From CAXBCP01 sp047638395 (GTDB lineage: Bacteria; Pseudomonadota; Alphaproteobacteria; MPNO01; UBA830): a DNA stretch of 64,000 bases. Made by a program: the position numbers and the translations under genes. Below are positions 43,256 to 52,434 of this stretch, piece by piece; within the stretch, counting starts at the first letter, position 1, and every line of letters begins with the position of its first letter. Below the pieces are notes generated by a model. That model made no database searches. It was not told the DNA's origin and saw only the letters and a program-made list of their open reading frames with translations. The stretch lies in assembly GCA_047638395.1 (NCBI GenBank), contig JBLIMV010000011.1, positions 62,001 to 126,000 on the forward strand. The letters are read 5' to 3'.

Positions 43256-43990
43256 ATGAAACCAGCCCCCACCCAGCCGGAATCAAACGGCATACCTGTA
43301 CATGTCGCCATCATTATGGATGGAAACGGCAGGTGGGCGAAAGCCAAGGGACTGCCACGGGCGGCTGGTCACGCGCAGGGCGCAGAGGCCGTACGACGTA
43401 CCGTTAAGGCGGCAAATCAACTCGGGATCCAGTATCTCACGCTTTACGGGTTCTCGCTTGAGAACTGGAAACGTCCGGCGAAGGAAATCGCTGATCTGAT
43501 GGGCCTGTTGCGGCTTTATCTGCGGAAGGAGATCTCCGAACTCCACAAGGAAGGCGTGCGTATCCGCTTTATCGGCGACCGTTCCCTGCTTGAGCCCGAT
43601 ATCATCTCGCTGATCGAAATGTCTGAACAGAAGACCAGGGCCAATACCCAGCTCGACCTCGTGATTGCGCTCAGCTACGGCAGCCGCCAAGAGATTACGG
43701 CGGCGGTACGTCAACTGGTTGACGACGTTGTAGCGGGTGACGTGGATGCAGATTCTATCGATGAAAATGCGATTGAAGCCCGGCTTTATACCTCTGATAT
43801 TCCCGACCCGGACCTGATCGTCAGGACCAGTGGCGAGCAACGCATCAGTAATTTTCTGCTCTGGCAGTCCGCCTATGCGGAATTCGTTTTTACCGATGTG
43901 CTGTGGCCTGACTTTTCGCGCGAAAAACTGGAGGATTCAATCGAAGAATTCGGTCGCCGCGAAAGGCGTTATGGCGCAACCACCGCCTGA
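43256..43990 (+). CDS. uppS: Isoprenyl transferase (undecaprenyl diphosphate synthase)
   Basis: This 244-residue cis-prenyltransferase makes the C55 lipid carrier for cell-wall synthesis. It has the diphosphate-binding HVAIIMDGNGRWAKAKG motif (catalytic D22), SLENWKRP and the C-terminal RTSGEQRISNFLLWQSAYAEF. The frame opens upstream within frr, but the ATG at 43256, 4 bases after the frr stop, gives the usual N terminus. Its 3' end overlaps cdsA by 20 bases. Confidence 0.96.
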   Translation: MKPAPTQPESNGIPVHVAIIMDGNGRWAKAKGLPRAAGHAQGAEAVRRTVKAANQLGIQYLTLYGFSLENWKRPAKEIADLMGLLRLYLRKEISELHKEGVRIRFIGDRSLLEPDIISLIEMSEQKTRANTQLDLVIALSYGSRQEITAAVRQLVDDVVAGDVDADSIDENAIEARLYTSDIPDPDLIVRTSGEQRISNFLLWQSAYAEFVFTDVLWPDFSREKLEDSIEEFGRRERRYGATTA

Positions 43991-44807
43991 ACGCATAGCC
44001 GGCAATCATGGTTTTCGGAATCTCGGGCTGCGGCTTAGATCTGCAGCCGTTCTGGCGCCTCCCGTGTTTGCAGGAATCTATTTCGGTTCTCCCTGGTTCG
44101 ATGTGCTTATCGTCCTGGCAGGTGGGGTGATGGCCTGGGAATGGGCGACAATGTGTTCCAGCAGCAGGTTCGATCTCGTCGGCTGGCTGATGGAGGCGGG
44201 GATCGCAGCCTGCCTTATTTCATTGTATGCAGGTAATCCCGCGCTTTCGCTGCTGGCGGCAGCAATTGTCGTGATCGTTGTGATGGGCGTCGCCGCCATC
44301 CGCCGGCACGATAGCCCGGCTCGGCTGGGTATGGGGGCGGGAATTATCAGCGTGTTCTGCCTTTCGTTTGTCTGGCTCAGAGCGTTACCGGATACGGGGC
44401 TGGAACTTGTCATCTGGCTGGTCGTTGCCGTGTGGTTTACAGATGCGGGCGGTTACTTCTTCGGGAAGATGATCGGCGGTCCGAAGCTGGCGCCGCGAAT
44501 CAGTCCGAACAAGACATGGGCTGGGCTTGCCGGAGGGATCTTGCTTGCGACCCTCTGGAGCGTGGCTGCGCTGTCCTGGGGCGGTGGTCATGCGATCGGG
44601 CCTGCGATGGCCGCAGCGGTTGGTATTGCAGTGCTCGCACAACTCGGCGACCTTTCGGTTTCCGCCGTAAAGCGGCGCTTCGGCGTTAAGGATACGAGTG
44701 GCCTGATCCCGGGGCATGGCGGGGTTCTGGACCGGTTGGATGGCATGTTATTGACGGGGCCGACAGCTGCATTCGTGCTAGTCTTGTATGGTAAAGGGTG
44801 GATTTAA
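43971..44807 (+). CDS. cdsA: Phosphatidate cytidylyltransferase
   Basis: This 278-residue membrane enzyme makes CDP-diacylglycerol, the precursor of all phospholipids. Six or more hydrophobic helices are visible. The C-terminal signature reads KRRFGVKDTSGLIPGHGGVL followed by DRLD, which matches the family pattern, and KTWAGLAGG precedes it. The chosen ATG lies inside the end of uppS. The stop overlaps the dxr start as TAATG. Confidence 0.96.
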   Translation: MAQPPPERIAGNHGFRNLGLRLRSAAVLAPPVFAGIYFGSPWFDVLIVLAGGVMAWEWATMCSSSRFDLVGWLMEAGIAACLISLYAGNPALSLLAAAIVVIVVMGVAAIRRHDSPARLGMGAGIISVFCLSFVWLRALPDTGLELVIWLVVAVWFTDAGGYFFGKMIGGPKLAPRISPNKTWAGLAGGILLATLWSVAALSWGGGHAIGPAMAAAVGIAVLAQLGDLSVSAVKRRFGVKDTSGLIPGHGGVLDRLDGMLLTGPTAAFVLVLYGKGWI

Positions 44808-46003
44808 TGACGAACGAAAAACCGACCCGCACGGACGTGCCTCGACGGGTCACCATTCTGGGGTCAACGGGGTCGATCGGCTGCAGCACGATTGACCTGA
44901 TAGAGCGGGATCCAGACGCGTATGTGGTTGAGGCGTTAACGGCCAATCGGAGCGTGGACGCTCTGGCCGAGCAGGCGCGGCAGTTTAATGCCCGATTTGT
45001 CGCGGTAGCAGACCCTGACTGTTACAGAGCCCTTAAATCAGCGATGTCCGGCACTACTGCGGAGATCGCGGCCGGGCCTGAAGCTATCGTCGAGGCTGCC
45101 GCGCGGGATGCTGACTGGGTAATGGCCGGGATTGTTGGCGCGGCTGGTCTGGAACCTACGTTGCAGGCGGCGCGGGCAGGGGCGGTTGTCGCTTTTGCGA
45201 ACAAAGAATGCCTTGTGTGTGCCGGCGATCTGATGCTCGAGGAAATCGCAAAGAGCGGTGCGACCCTCCTGCCGGTCGATTCTGAGCACAATGCGATTTT
45301 CCAGGTGTTTGACTTCGAGCGACGCGAGTCGATCGAAAAAATCATTCTGACAGCCTCCGGAGGCCCGTTTCGCGAGACCAGCCTGGAAGATATGCGCAAG
45401 GTCACGCCGGCGCAGGCTGTTGCGCACCCAAATTGGGACATGGGTGCCAAGATTTCCGTGGATTCTGCGACAATGATGAACAAGGGGCTCGAATTAATCG
45501 AAGCCTATTATCTATTCGGTATACCGGAAGACCGTATCGATATTCTGGTTCACCCCCAGTCGATCATTCACAGTATGGTGTCGTATATTGATGGCTCGGT
45601 CCTGGCACAGCTCGGGACGCCGGATATGCGGACACCGATTTCCTATACCCTTGCCTGGCCCCAGCGGATGACCGCACCGAGTGCGCGTCTGGACCTTGGC
45701 GAAATCGCGACACTGACCTTTGAAGCGCCTGATTCTGAAAGGTTTCCAGCGTTAGCGTTAGCACGCGAAGCCTTGAAAACCGGCGGCTCAGCTCCTACTA
45801 TCTTGAACGCGTCGAACGAGGTTGCCGTGGCTGGGTTTCTCGATGGTAAGCTCGGTTTTCTGGATATCCCGAGAGTTGTTGCGGACACGCTCGAAAAGGT
45901 GCCCAGTAGCGAGATCGGTTCTGTCGATGATGTTTTGTCCGTCGATGCGGCAGCGCGGCAGGTTGCGGAAGAAATCATGTCCGATACGCGTCTTCGGGTT
46001 TGA
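44807..46003 (+). CDS. dxr: 1-deoxy-D-xylulose 5-phosphate reductoisomerase
   Basis: This 398-residue enzyme turns DXP into 2-C-methyl-D-erythritol 4-phosphate in the non-mevalonate isoprenoid pathway. The NADPH loop GSTGSIG is at residues 19-25. The metal site LLPVDSEHNAIFQ, the TASGGPFR flexible loop and HPNWDMGAKISVDSATMMNKG are intact. ATG 44807 overlaps the cdsA stop; a GTG three codons earlier is less likely given the AAAGGG site eight bases before the ATG. Confidence 0.97.
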   Translation: MTNEKPTRTDVPRRVTILGSTGSIGCSTIDLIERDPDAYVVEALTANRSVDALAEQARQFNARFVAVADPDCYRALKSAMSGTTAEIAAGPEAIVEAAARDADWVMAGIVGAAGLEPTLQAARAGAVVAFANKECLVCAGDLMLEEIAKSGATLLPVDSEHNAIFQVFDFERRESIEKIILTASGGPFRETSLEDMRKVTPAQAVAHPNWDMGAKISVDSATMMNKGLELIEAYYLFGIPEDRIDILVHPQSIIHSMVSYIDGSVLAQLGTPDMRTPISYTLAWPQRMTAPSARLDLGEIATLTFEAPDSERFPALALAREALKTGGSAPTILNASNEVAVAGFLDGKLGFLDIPRVVADTLEKVPSSEIGSVDDVLSVDAAARQVAEEIMSDTRLRV

Positions 46004-46045
46004 TGGCGGAACGGTTAGGGCTGAAACAGAAGATATTGTGATTTG

Positions 46046-47215
46046 ATGCTCGAATTATTTGCAGTGATCTGGGACTACGTGATTCCCTTTTTGGTGGTCC
46101 TGACCGTGCTCGTGTTCGTGCATGAGATGGGTCACTACCTTGCCGCGCGGAAATGCGGCATCCGGGTGGAGGTGTTCTCAGTCGGTTTCGGACGTGAACT
46201 CTTCGGCTGGACCGACAAGGTCGGCACCCGATGGAAGCTGAGCGCAATTCCTTTTGGCGGCTACGTCAAGATGTTCGGCGAAATGCAGACCCACAGGGAT
46301 GCGCCGCCAGACGGCGAAAGTTCCGAGCCCGATGCAGCGGATGGCAGCGGGATAGCGACCGGTGCGCCGGATGCCTTCGATTCCAAGTCGCTCGGCCAAC
46401 GCGCTTTCGTTGTATTTGCGGGACCGCTGGCGAACTTCCTGTTTGCGATTGCGATCCTGGCGGGGATGTTCATGACCGTCGGTCAGCCGTTCACCCCGTC
46501 TGATATCGGCAAGGTTTACCCGAATTCTGCTGCGGAGCGCGCTGGCTTCCAGGCCGGAGACGTCATCACGGGCATAGACGGCACGCGCGTCGAACGGTTC
46601 GAACAGGTGATCCGGAAAGTTCAGCTGCATCCGGGCGTGACGATGATCTTTCAGGTCCAGCGCGGAGATCGCGAAATTGCGCTCACAGCTGTGCCCGATG
46701 TGCTCGATGAAAAGGATCGTTTCGGTAACCAGCAGCGGATCGGCCGTTTGGGAATTTCCCGTGCGGGCACCGACAGAAAACTTATTAAGCACGACCCGAT
46801 TACGGCGGTCTGGCGTGCAACGACGGAAACCTATGTGCTGACCGGCAGCATATTCTCGGCTCTCGGGCAGATCATCAGAGGGACCCGCTCAACGAAGGAG
46901 CTCGGTGGCCCGATCCGGATCGCGGAGATGTCGGGTAACGTCTGGCAGGCCGGTCTTATAAGCGTGCTGATGTTTGCGACCATACTGTCGATAAATCTCG
47001 GCCTCATAAACCTGTTCCCGGTGCCGATGCTGGATGGGGGGCATTTGCTCTTTTACGCGATCGAAGCCCTGCGGGGGCGCCCCTTGGGGCTTCGGGCGCA
47101 GGAATACGGGTTGAGGATAGGTATTGCGATGGTGTTTGCCTTGATGGTGTTCGCCACATGGAACGACTTGGTTCAGCTGCAAGTCGTCGATTTTTTCGTA
47201 AATCTTGTAACGTGA
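46046..47215 (+). CDS. rseP: Site-2 protease RseP (zinc intramembrane protease)
   Basis: This 389-residue integral membrane metalloprotease cuts membrane-embedded substrates such as anti-sigma factors and signal-peptide remnants. The zinc motif HEMGH is at residues 26-30. A PDZ domain occupies about residues 145-215 (AAERAGFQAGDVITGIDG), and the third zinc ligand sits in NLFPVPMLDGG. Only one PDZ domain is evident, as is usual in alphaproteobacteria, against two in E. coli. It overlaps bamA by 4 bases. Confidence 0.96.
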   Translation: MLELFAVIWDYVIPFLVVLTVLVFVHEMGHYLAARKCGIRVEVFSVGFGRELFGWTDKVGTRWKLSAIPFGGYVKMFGEMQTHRDAPPDGESSEPDAADGSGIATGAPDAFDSKSLGQRAFVVFAGPLANFLFAIAILAGMFMTVGQPFTPSDIGKVYPNSAAERAGFQAGDVITGIDGTRVERFEQVIRKVQLHPGVTMIFQVQRGDREIALTAVPDVLDEKDRFGNQQRIGRLGISRAGTDRKLIKHDPITAVWRATTETYVLTGSIFSALGQIIRGTRSTKELGGPIRIAEMSGNVWQAGLISVLMFATILSINLGLINLFPVPMLDGGHLLFYAIEALRGRPLGLRAQEYGLRIGIAMVFALMVFATWNDLVQLQVVDFFVNLVT

Positions 47216-49536
47216 AGAATAACGGTGTGATTGCAGACGGATTAGAGGGCGTGCGACGAGGGTTCCGTCGGTTGTTTGTGGCGTTTATTGCGATGCCGCT
47301 CATCGCCGCCATGTTCGCTCATCCGGTGAGTGCGCAAAGCCTCGACAATCGCCTGCGGAATATTCAGGTTGAAGGCGCTCAGCGGATTGAAGCGGATACC
47401 GTGCGATCGTATATGGGATTGCGTAACGGCGATCAGGTTAGCGTTGGTGCACTCGATAAATCTCTCAAGGCATTGTTTGAGACGGGTCTGTTTGCGGATG
47501 TGAACATACGTCAGGATGGGCAGGATGTGGTTGTGCGGGTTGTTGAAAACCCGATCATCAACCGGATTGCCTTTGAGGGTAATAAGCGGATTTCCAATGA
47601 CATTCTGAATGATGAGGTCAAGCTGCGGCCTCGTGTTGTCTTTACGCGCGCCCGGGTTCAGACCGATCTTCAGCGGATAATGGATGTTTACCGCCGAAGC
47701 GGGCGCTTCTCGGCGACAGTCGTGCCCAAGGTTATTCAGCTTCCCCAGAATCGTGTCGACCTCATCTTTGAGATAGCCGAAGGCGAGTTGACTGAAATTC
47801 GGAAGATTGCATTCGTCGGCAACAAGAAATTTGACGGTGGCGATCTGAGAGAAGTGATTCAGACCCGTGAAACTGCGTGGTACCGGTTTTTATCGTCTGA
47901 CGATACATATGACCCTGACCGGCTTACTTTCGACCGGGAACTGCTGCGGCGGCATTATCTGGCGAACGGGTATGCGGATTTCCGCGTAATATCCGGTGTG
48001 GCTGAACTGACGCCGGACAGTACTGCGTTTTTCGTAACCTTCACTGTGGATGAAGGTGAACGCTACAAGTTCGGAAAAATCGATATAACCACAGCGCTTA
48101 AGGACCTGGATGTCGCGAAACTGCGCGCGGAACAGTCGATTGAGAAAGGCGATTGGTACAATGCGGACGAGGTCGAGGGACTGATCGGCAAGTTGACCGA
48201 TGCCGTTGGCGTTCTCGGTTATGCTTTTGTCGATATCCGTCCACGCGTTCGCCGGGACAGAAAAACCCGGACGATCGATGTCACATTTGTCATTCAGGAA
48301 GGCCCTCGGGTTTTTGTCGAACAGGTCAAGATATCGGGCAATGTTCGTACGCTGGACAAGGTCATTCGTCGTGAAATCCTGCTGGTGGAAGGGGATGCGT
48401 TCAATACGTCCAAACTGCGACGGACGCGTCAGCGTATTCGTAACCTGGGCTTTTTCGAGCGGGTTGAGATAGAGAACAAGGCGGGATCGGCGCGTGACAA
48501 AACAGTCGTCGACGTATCTGTGAAAGAGCGCTCAACGGGCGAGATCTCGTTTGGCGCGGGTTTCTCGAGTTCCAGTGGCGTGTTGGGCGATGCCAGCATT
48601 CGTGAACGAAATCTTCTCGGCCGCGGGCAGGACTTAAGGCTCGGGGTCCAGGTTGGAGAGCGACAGCAGCAGATCGATTTGTCGTTCACAGAACCCTATT
48701 TTCTCGACAAGAATCTATCGGCGGGCTTCGACGTTTTTCGCACCAGCCGGGATCTACAGACGGAAAGTTCGTTTGATCGAGAGACCCTGGGTTTTGCGCT
48801 GAGGTCCGGATACCGGATTACCGAGCCATTAACACAAACGTGGCGCTATACCCTGCGCGAGGATAAAATTACGGATATTGCGTCGGACGCGTCGCTTGCG
48901 ATCCAGGAGCAGGAGGGCGCGTTTATTACGTCTTCGATCGGGCAATCGCTGCTGTACGACAAGCGGGACAACAGGCTTAATCCGACGACCGGGTATTTTG
49001 TCGAATTGAAGAATACAGTCGCGGGATTGGGCGGTGATTCAAATTACCTGCGCAATGATTTGTCTGGTGGTAAATTTTATCAGCTCTACGATAAATGGAT
49101 CGTCAATCTAGGCGCGGGTGCCGGGTATATTATCGGCCTTGGAGATGATATCCGCATCATCGACCGGTTCTTCCTGGGCGGAAAAACGCTTCGCGGATTT
49201 GAGGATTCTGGCGTGGGTCCGCGCGATACCGCAGCCGGTGATGCCATTGGTGGTAACTGGTTTTACCGGGCAACCGTCGGATTGACCTTTCCTCTGGGCC
49301 TTCCGAATGAATTTGGCGTGAAGGGCCGGGTGTTCACGGATGCCGGCAGCATCGGAGAGAATGACAGCTCATTCTCAACCCTCACCGATACAGCATCTAT
49401 TAGAATGTCCATCGGAACAGGTATATTGTGGGATTCTCCATTTGGCCCGGTGAACATCGATTTCGCCAAGGCGATATTAAAGGAAGATTTCGATGAGACA
49501 GAACTCGTCAGGTTTAGTTTCGGGGCCAGATTTTGA
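47212..49536 (+). CDS. bamA: Outer membrane protein assembly factor BamA
   Basis: This 774-residue core component of the outer-membrane beta-barrel insertion machine has a signal peptide ending near residue 41 (HPVSA before QSLDN). Five POTRA domains occupy roughly residues 45-440, and the rest is the Omp85 barrel (GEISFGAGFSSSSG onwards, ending with phenylalanine as barrels do). The GTG start at 47212 overlaps the rseP stop as GTGA; GTG at 47227 is an alternative. The frame upstream lies within rseP and does not look like a signal peptide. skp follows with overlap. Confidence 0.96.
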   Translation: MKNNGVIADGLEGVRRGFRRLFVAFIAMPLIAAMFAHPVSAQSLDNRLRNIQVEGAQRIEADTVRSYMGLRNGDQVSVGALDKSLKALFETGLFADVNIRQDGQDVVVRVVENPIINRIAFEGNKRISNDILNDEVKLRPRVVFTRARVQTDLQRIMDVYRRSGRFSATVVPKVIQLPQNRVDLIFEIAEGELTEIRKIAFVGNKKFDGGDLREVIQTRETAWYRFLSSDDTYDPDRLTFDRELLRRHYLANGYADFRVISGVAELTPDSTAFFVTFTVDEGERYKFGKIDITTALKDLDVAKLRAEQSIEKGDWYNADEVEGLIGKLTDAVGVLGYAFVDIRPRVRRDRKTRTIDVTFVIQEGPRVFVEQVKISGNVRTLDKVIRREILLVEGDAFNTSKLRRTRQRIRNLGFFERVEIENKAGSARDKTVVDVSVKERSTGEISFGAGFSSSSGVLGDASIRERNLLGRGQDLRLGVQVGERQQQIDLSFTEPYFLDKNLSAGFDVFRTSRDLQTESSFDRETLGFALRSGYRITEPLTQTWRYTLREDKITDIASDASLAIQEQEGAFITSSIGQSLLYDKRDNRLNPTTGYFVELKNTVAGLGGDSNYLRNDLSGGKFYQLYDKWIVNLGAGAGYIIGLGDDIRIIDRFFLGGKTLRGFEDSGVGPRDTAAGDAIGGNWFYRATVGLTFPLGLPNEFGVKGRVFTDAGSIGENDSSFSTLTDTASIRMSIGTGILWDSPFGPVNIDFAKAILKEDFDETELVRFSFGARF

Positions 49537-50126
49537 CCGGTAAAAGCAACTTATGCGTTTCTATTGGCCTTGCTGGCTTGCTGACGCTCGGCGCATTCGT
49601 TTCGAGCGCTGCTGCGCAAGAAATACCCACGCCGAAAATCGGTGTTGTCGATGTTCAGAAAGTCCTTAGGGATTCCAAGGCTGCAAAAAGTATCCGACCG
49701 GAATTCGAGAAAATGCGTAAGGCTTTTCAGAAACAGGTGAGCGCGCAGGAACAGCGATTGCGCCAGGTTGAACAGGAGCTTACCCGGCAGCGGGCTATTC
49801 TTGCGCCGGAAGCGTTCAGCCAGAAGCGTCGGGCCTTCAGCGAAGAAGCGCGCAAGGCGCAGAGCTCTGTGCAGGAACAGCGTCGGGCGCTTGATCGGGC
49901 GTTCAAGGACACCAAAAACGAAATACTAAAAAATCTTGTTGTTGTCGCTCAGCAGGTCGCCGAGGCAAAAAAGCTGAATATGTTGCTTGAGAAACGCTTC
50001 GTATTTCTGTCGGCAAAAACGATGGACGTTACGAAGGACGTCATTGCCCGGTTGGATAAACGTTTGCCGAAACTTGCCGTGAAATTGGGCAAAGCAAACC
50101 AGGGCGCTGGCAAAGGCAAAAACTAG
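49533..50126 (+). CDS. skp: Skp/OmpH family periplasmic chaperone
   Basis: This 197-residue protein has a signal peptide ending near residue 28 (SSAAA before QEIPT). The mature form has an N-terminal strand (KIGVVDVQKVLRDSKAAKSI), long charged helices rich in Q, E, K and R that form the coiled-coil tentacles, and the C-terminal strand. It carries unfolded outer-membrane proteins to BamA. The start is TTG overlapping the bamA stop as TTGA, so translation is probably coupled. The bamA-skp-lpxD order is standard. Confidence 0.92.
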   Translation: MTGKSNLCVSIGLAGLLTLGAFVSSAAAQEIPTPKIGVVDVQKVLRDSKAAKSIRPEFEKMRKAFQKQVSAQEQRLRQVEQELTRQRAILAPEAFSQKRRAFSEEARKAQSSVQEQRRALDRAFKDTKNEILKNLVVVAQQVAEAKKLNMLLEKRFVFLSAKTMDVTKDVIARLDKRLPKLAVKLGKANQGAGKGKN

Positions 50127-50128
50127 TC

Positions 50129-51157
50129 ATGCCGCCGGATCCCAGGTTTTTCCCAGCAGCAGGGCCGTTTACGACTGCAGAGCTTGCGGAGATCGCAGGA
50201 GCGGCAGTTGAAGGGCCCGGGACCGCGGGACAGACTTATTCAGACGTCGCGGCGCTGGATGAAGCTGACGCAAATACGATTAGCTTTCTCGACAACAAGG
50301 CTTACGTCGACCAATACCGTCAGACGGACGCTGGGTGTTGTCTCGTCGCGCCGAAATTTGTTCCCGAGGCTCCTGACGGAATGGTCTGTCTCGTCACGGA
50401 TACGCCCTACCTTGCCTACGCACGTGTCGCCGAGGCTTTTCATCCTAATGTCGAATTTTCCTATTGTCCGGCGGGTTCAGACCCGGCGATCCATCCGTCC
50501 GCGCGCATAGGCTCAGGGACGATTATTGGCTCGGGGACAATTGTTGGCCCAAACGCGGAGATCGGGGCTGATTGTCGTATTGGACCAAGCGCATATATCG
50601 GCGACGCTGTTCGTATTGGTGACCGGTGCAGTATCGGTCCGTCGGTGTCGGTTCGTTTTGCTGTATTGGGTAGCGACATCTCGCTGTTCGCAGGGGTCAG
50701 AATTGGCGAACCGGGTTTTGGGTTCGCTGTATCGCCTGCGGGCGCGGTGACGGTACCTCAACTCGGTCGTGTTCTAATTGAGGACCATGTCGAAGTTGGT
50801 GCAAATTCAACCATCGACCGTGGGGCCGGGCCGGATACGGTCATCGGCTGGGGGACGAGGATTGATAATCTGGTGCAGATCGGGCACAACGTCAGGATTG
50901 GAAAAGGCTGCATAATTGTTGCGCAGACTGGCATCGCGGGGAGTTGCAAAATCGGGAACGGTGTTCAGTTGGGTGGACAGGTCGGCCTCGCGGGGCACCT
51001 CAATATAGGTGACGGGGTGCGGGTCGCTGCTCAATCGGGCGTTCACCGAGACGTCGAGGCAGGATCAACAATTGGCGGCACACCGGCTGTGCCGCTGCGC
51101 GAGTATTTCAAGCGTATCACGGCGCTCGCGCGACTAGCAGGCGAAAAAGGAAGGTAG
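50129..51157 (+). CDS. lpxD: UDP-3-O-acylglucosamine N-acyltransferase
   Basis: This 342-residue enzyme adds the second acyl chain in lipid A synthesis. The N-terminal uridine-binding domain (about residues 1-105) is followed by a left-handed beta helix made of hexapeptide repeats (IGSGTIIGSGTIVGPNAEIG). The C-terminal part includes QIGHNVRIGKGCIIVAQTGIAG, with the catalytic histidine in QIGHN. It starts two bases after the skp stop and ends one base before fabZ. Confidence 0.96.
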   Translation: MPPDPRFFPAAGPFTTAELAEIAGAAVEGPGTAGQTYSDVAALDEADANTISFLDNKAYVDQYRQTDAGCCLVAPKFVPEAPDGMVCLVTDTPYLAYARVAEAFHPNVEFSYCPAGSDPAIHPSARIGSGTIIGSGTIVGPNAEIGADCRIGPSAYIGDAVRIGDRCSIGPSVSVRFAVLGSDISLFAGVRIGEPGFGFAVSPAGAVTVPQLGRVLIEDHVEVGANSTIDRGAGPDTVIGWGTRIDNLVQIGHNVRIGKGCIIVAQTGIAGSCKIGNGVQLGGQVGLAGHLNIGDGVRVAAQSGVHRDVEAGSTIGGTPAVPLREYFKRITALARLAGEKGR

Positions 51158-51158
51158 A

Positions 51159-51626
51159 ATGGATACTGTGGAAACAACTGGCCAGTTGGATCTGATCGAT
51201 ATCAACCGGATAATGGAATTGATCCCCCATCGCTATCCTTTTCTGATGATCGAGCGTGTGATTGATATTGTGCCCGGTGTGAAGGCCACAGGCGTCAAGA
51301 ACGTTTCGATCAACGAGCCTTATTTTGCCGGTCACTTTCCCGAAAAACCGGTTATGCCCGGGGTGCTGATCATCGAGGCTATGGCGCAGACGGCAGCCGT
51401 ATTGGTCGTCCATACGCTTGGCAAAGATGCAGAAGGTAAGCTGGTCTACTTCATGTCGGTCGACGGTGCCCGGTTCAGAAAACCGGTTGAGCCGGGCGAT
51501 CAAATCCATGTCGAGGTTGTTAAGCAGCGGACACGAGGCAATGTGTGGAAGTTTGCGGGCCGCGCAATGGTTGGCGATACCCTTGTCGCGGAAGCCACTT
51601 ACGCCGCCATGATTATGACCGATTGA
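51159..51626 (+). CDS. fabZ: 3-hydroxyacyl-[acyl-carrier-protein] dehydratase FabZ
   Basis: This 155-residue hot-dog-fold enzyme dehydrates beta-hydroxyacyl-ACP in fatty acid elongation. The catalytic histidine H59 lies in FAGHFPEKPVMPG and the glutamate E73 in IIEAMAQTAA. The IPHRYPFLMIERV stretch near the start is conserved. It is placed between lpxD and lpxA, which draw on the same hydroxyacyl-ACP pool, so the arrangement balances membrane and lipid A synthesis. Confidence 0.97.
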   Translation: MDTVETTGQLDLIDINRIMELIPHRYPFLMIERVIDIVPGVKATGVKNVSINEPYFAGHFPEKPVMPGVLIIEAMAQTAAVLVVHTLGKDAEGKLVYFMSVDGARFRKPVEPGDQIHVEVVKQRTRGNVWKFAGRAMVGDTLVAEATYAAMIMTD

Positions 51627-51633
51627 GAGTTTG

Positions 51634-52434
51634 ATGAGCAATATACATCCCACGGCTATCGTAGATGCCTCGGCAGAGATCGGCGACGGGGTTGCTATCG
51701 GCCCATATAGCGTTGTGGGGCCTGATGTAAAAATCGGCGAAGGCTCTGCATTGTTGTCCCATGTCGTACTGGATGGCCGGACAACCCTGGGGCCGAATTG
51801 CCGCGTTTACCCGTTTGCGTCGATTGGCCATCAGCCACAGGACATGAAGTATCACGGCGAGCCGTCGACGCTGTCGATCGGCGCAAATAATATCTTCCGC
51901 GAACATGTGACGGTTAATCCGGGTACAGAGGGCGGCGGAATGGTGACTTCCATCGGGAATAACTGTCTGTTCATGGTCGGCGCGCATGTTGCGCATGATT
52001 GTGTCGTCGGCAATCACGTCATCATGGCGAATAACGCTACTCTTGCCGGGCATGTCTTCGTCGACGATTACGCGATAATCGGCGGTTTGTCCGCGATCCA
52101 TCAGTTCTGCCGAATTGGCCGTCATGCGATGGTTGGAGGAATGTCAGGCGTCGAAAGCGATGTTATTCCTTACGGGTCGGTCATGGGTGATCGCGCCCGG
52201 TTGAGTGGCCTGAACGTCGTTGGTCTGAAACGGCGGGGATTTTCTCGTTCGGACGTCACGGCGCTGCGCAAAGCTTATCGCCTGATGTTCGCAGAAGAGG
52301 GAACGATGGCGGAGCGGCTGGAGGATGTCCATGAAAGCTTCAGTGAGCATGAGGCGATTATGGAAATACTCGACTTCCTGAGGTCGGATTCGAGCCGCGC
52401 GATCTGTCAGCCAAAAGCCGAGCAAGGTGCGTAA
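51634..52434 (+). CDS. lpxA: UDP-N-acetylglucosamine O-acyltransferase
   Basis: This 266-residue enzyme performs the first acylation of lipid A synthesis. It is a left-handed beta helix of hexapeptide repeats. Family marks are IHPTAIVDASAEIGDGV at the start, HQPQDMKYHGEPS, and HVAHDCVVGNHV with the catalytic histidine, followed by a helical C-terminal domain. A TTG one codon upstream is in frame, but ATG 51634 is the natural start. It overlaps lpxI by 8 bases. Confidence 0.97.
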   Translation: MSNIHPTAIVDASAEIGDGVAIGPYSVVGPDVKIGEGSALLSHVVLDGRTTLGPNCRVYPFASIGHQPQDMKYHGEPSTLSIGANNIFREHVTVNPGTEGGGMVTSIGNNCLFMVGAHVAHDCVVGNHVIMANNATLAGHVFVDDYAIIGGLSAIHQFCRIGRHAMVGGMSGVESDVIPYGSVMGDRARLSGLNVVGLKRRGFSRSDVTALRKAYRLMFAEEGTMAERLEDVHESFSEHEAIMEILDFLRSDSSRAICQPKAEQGA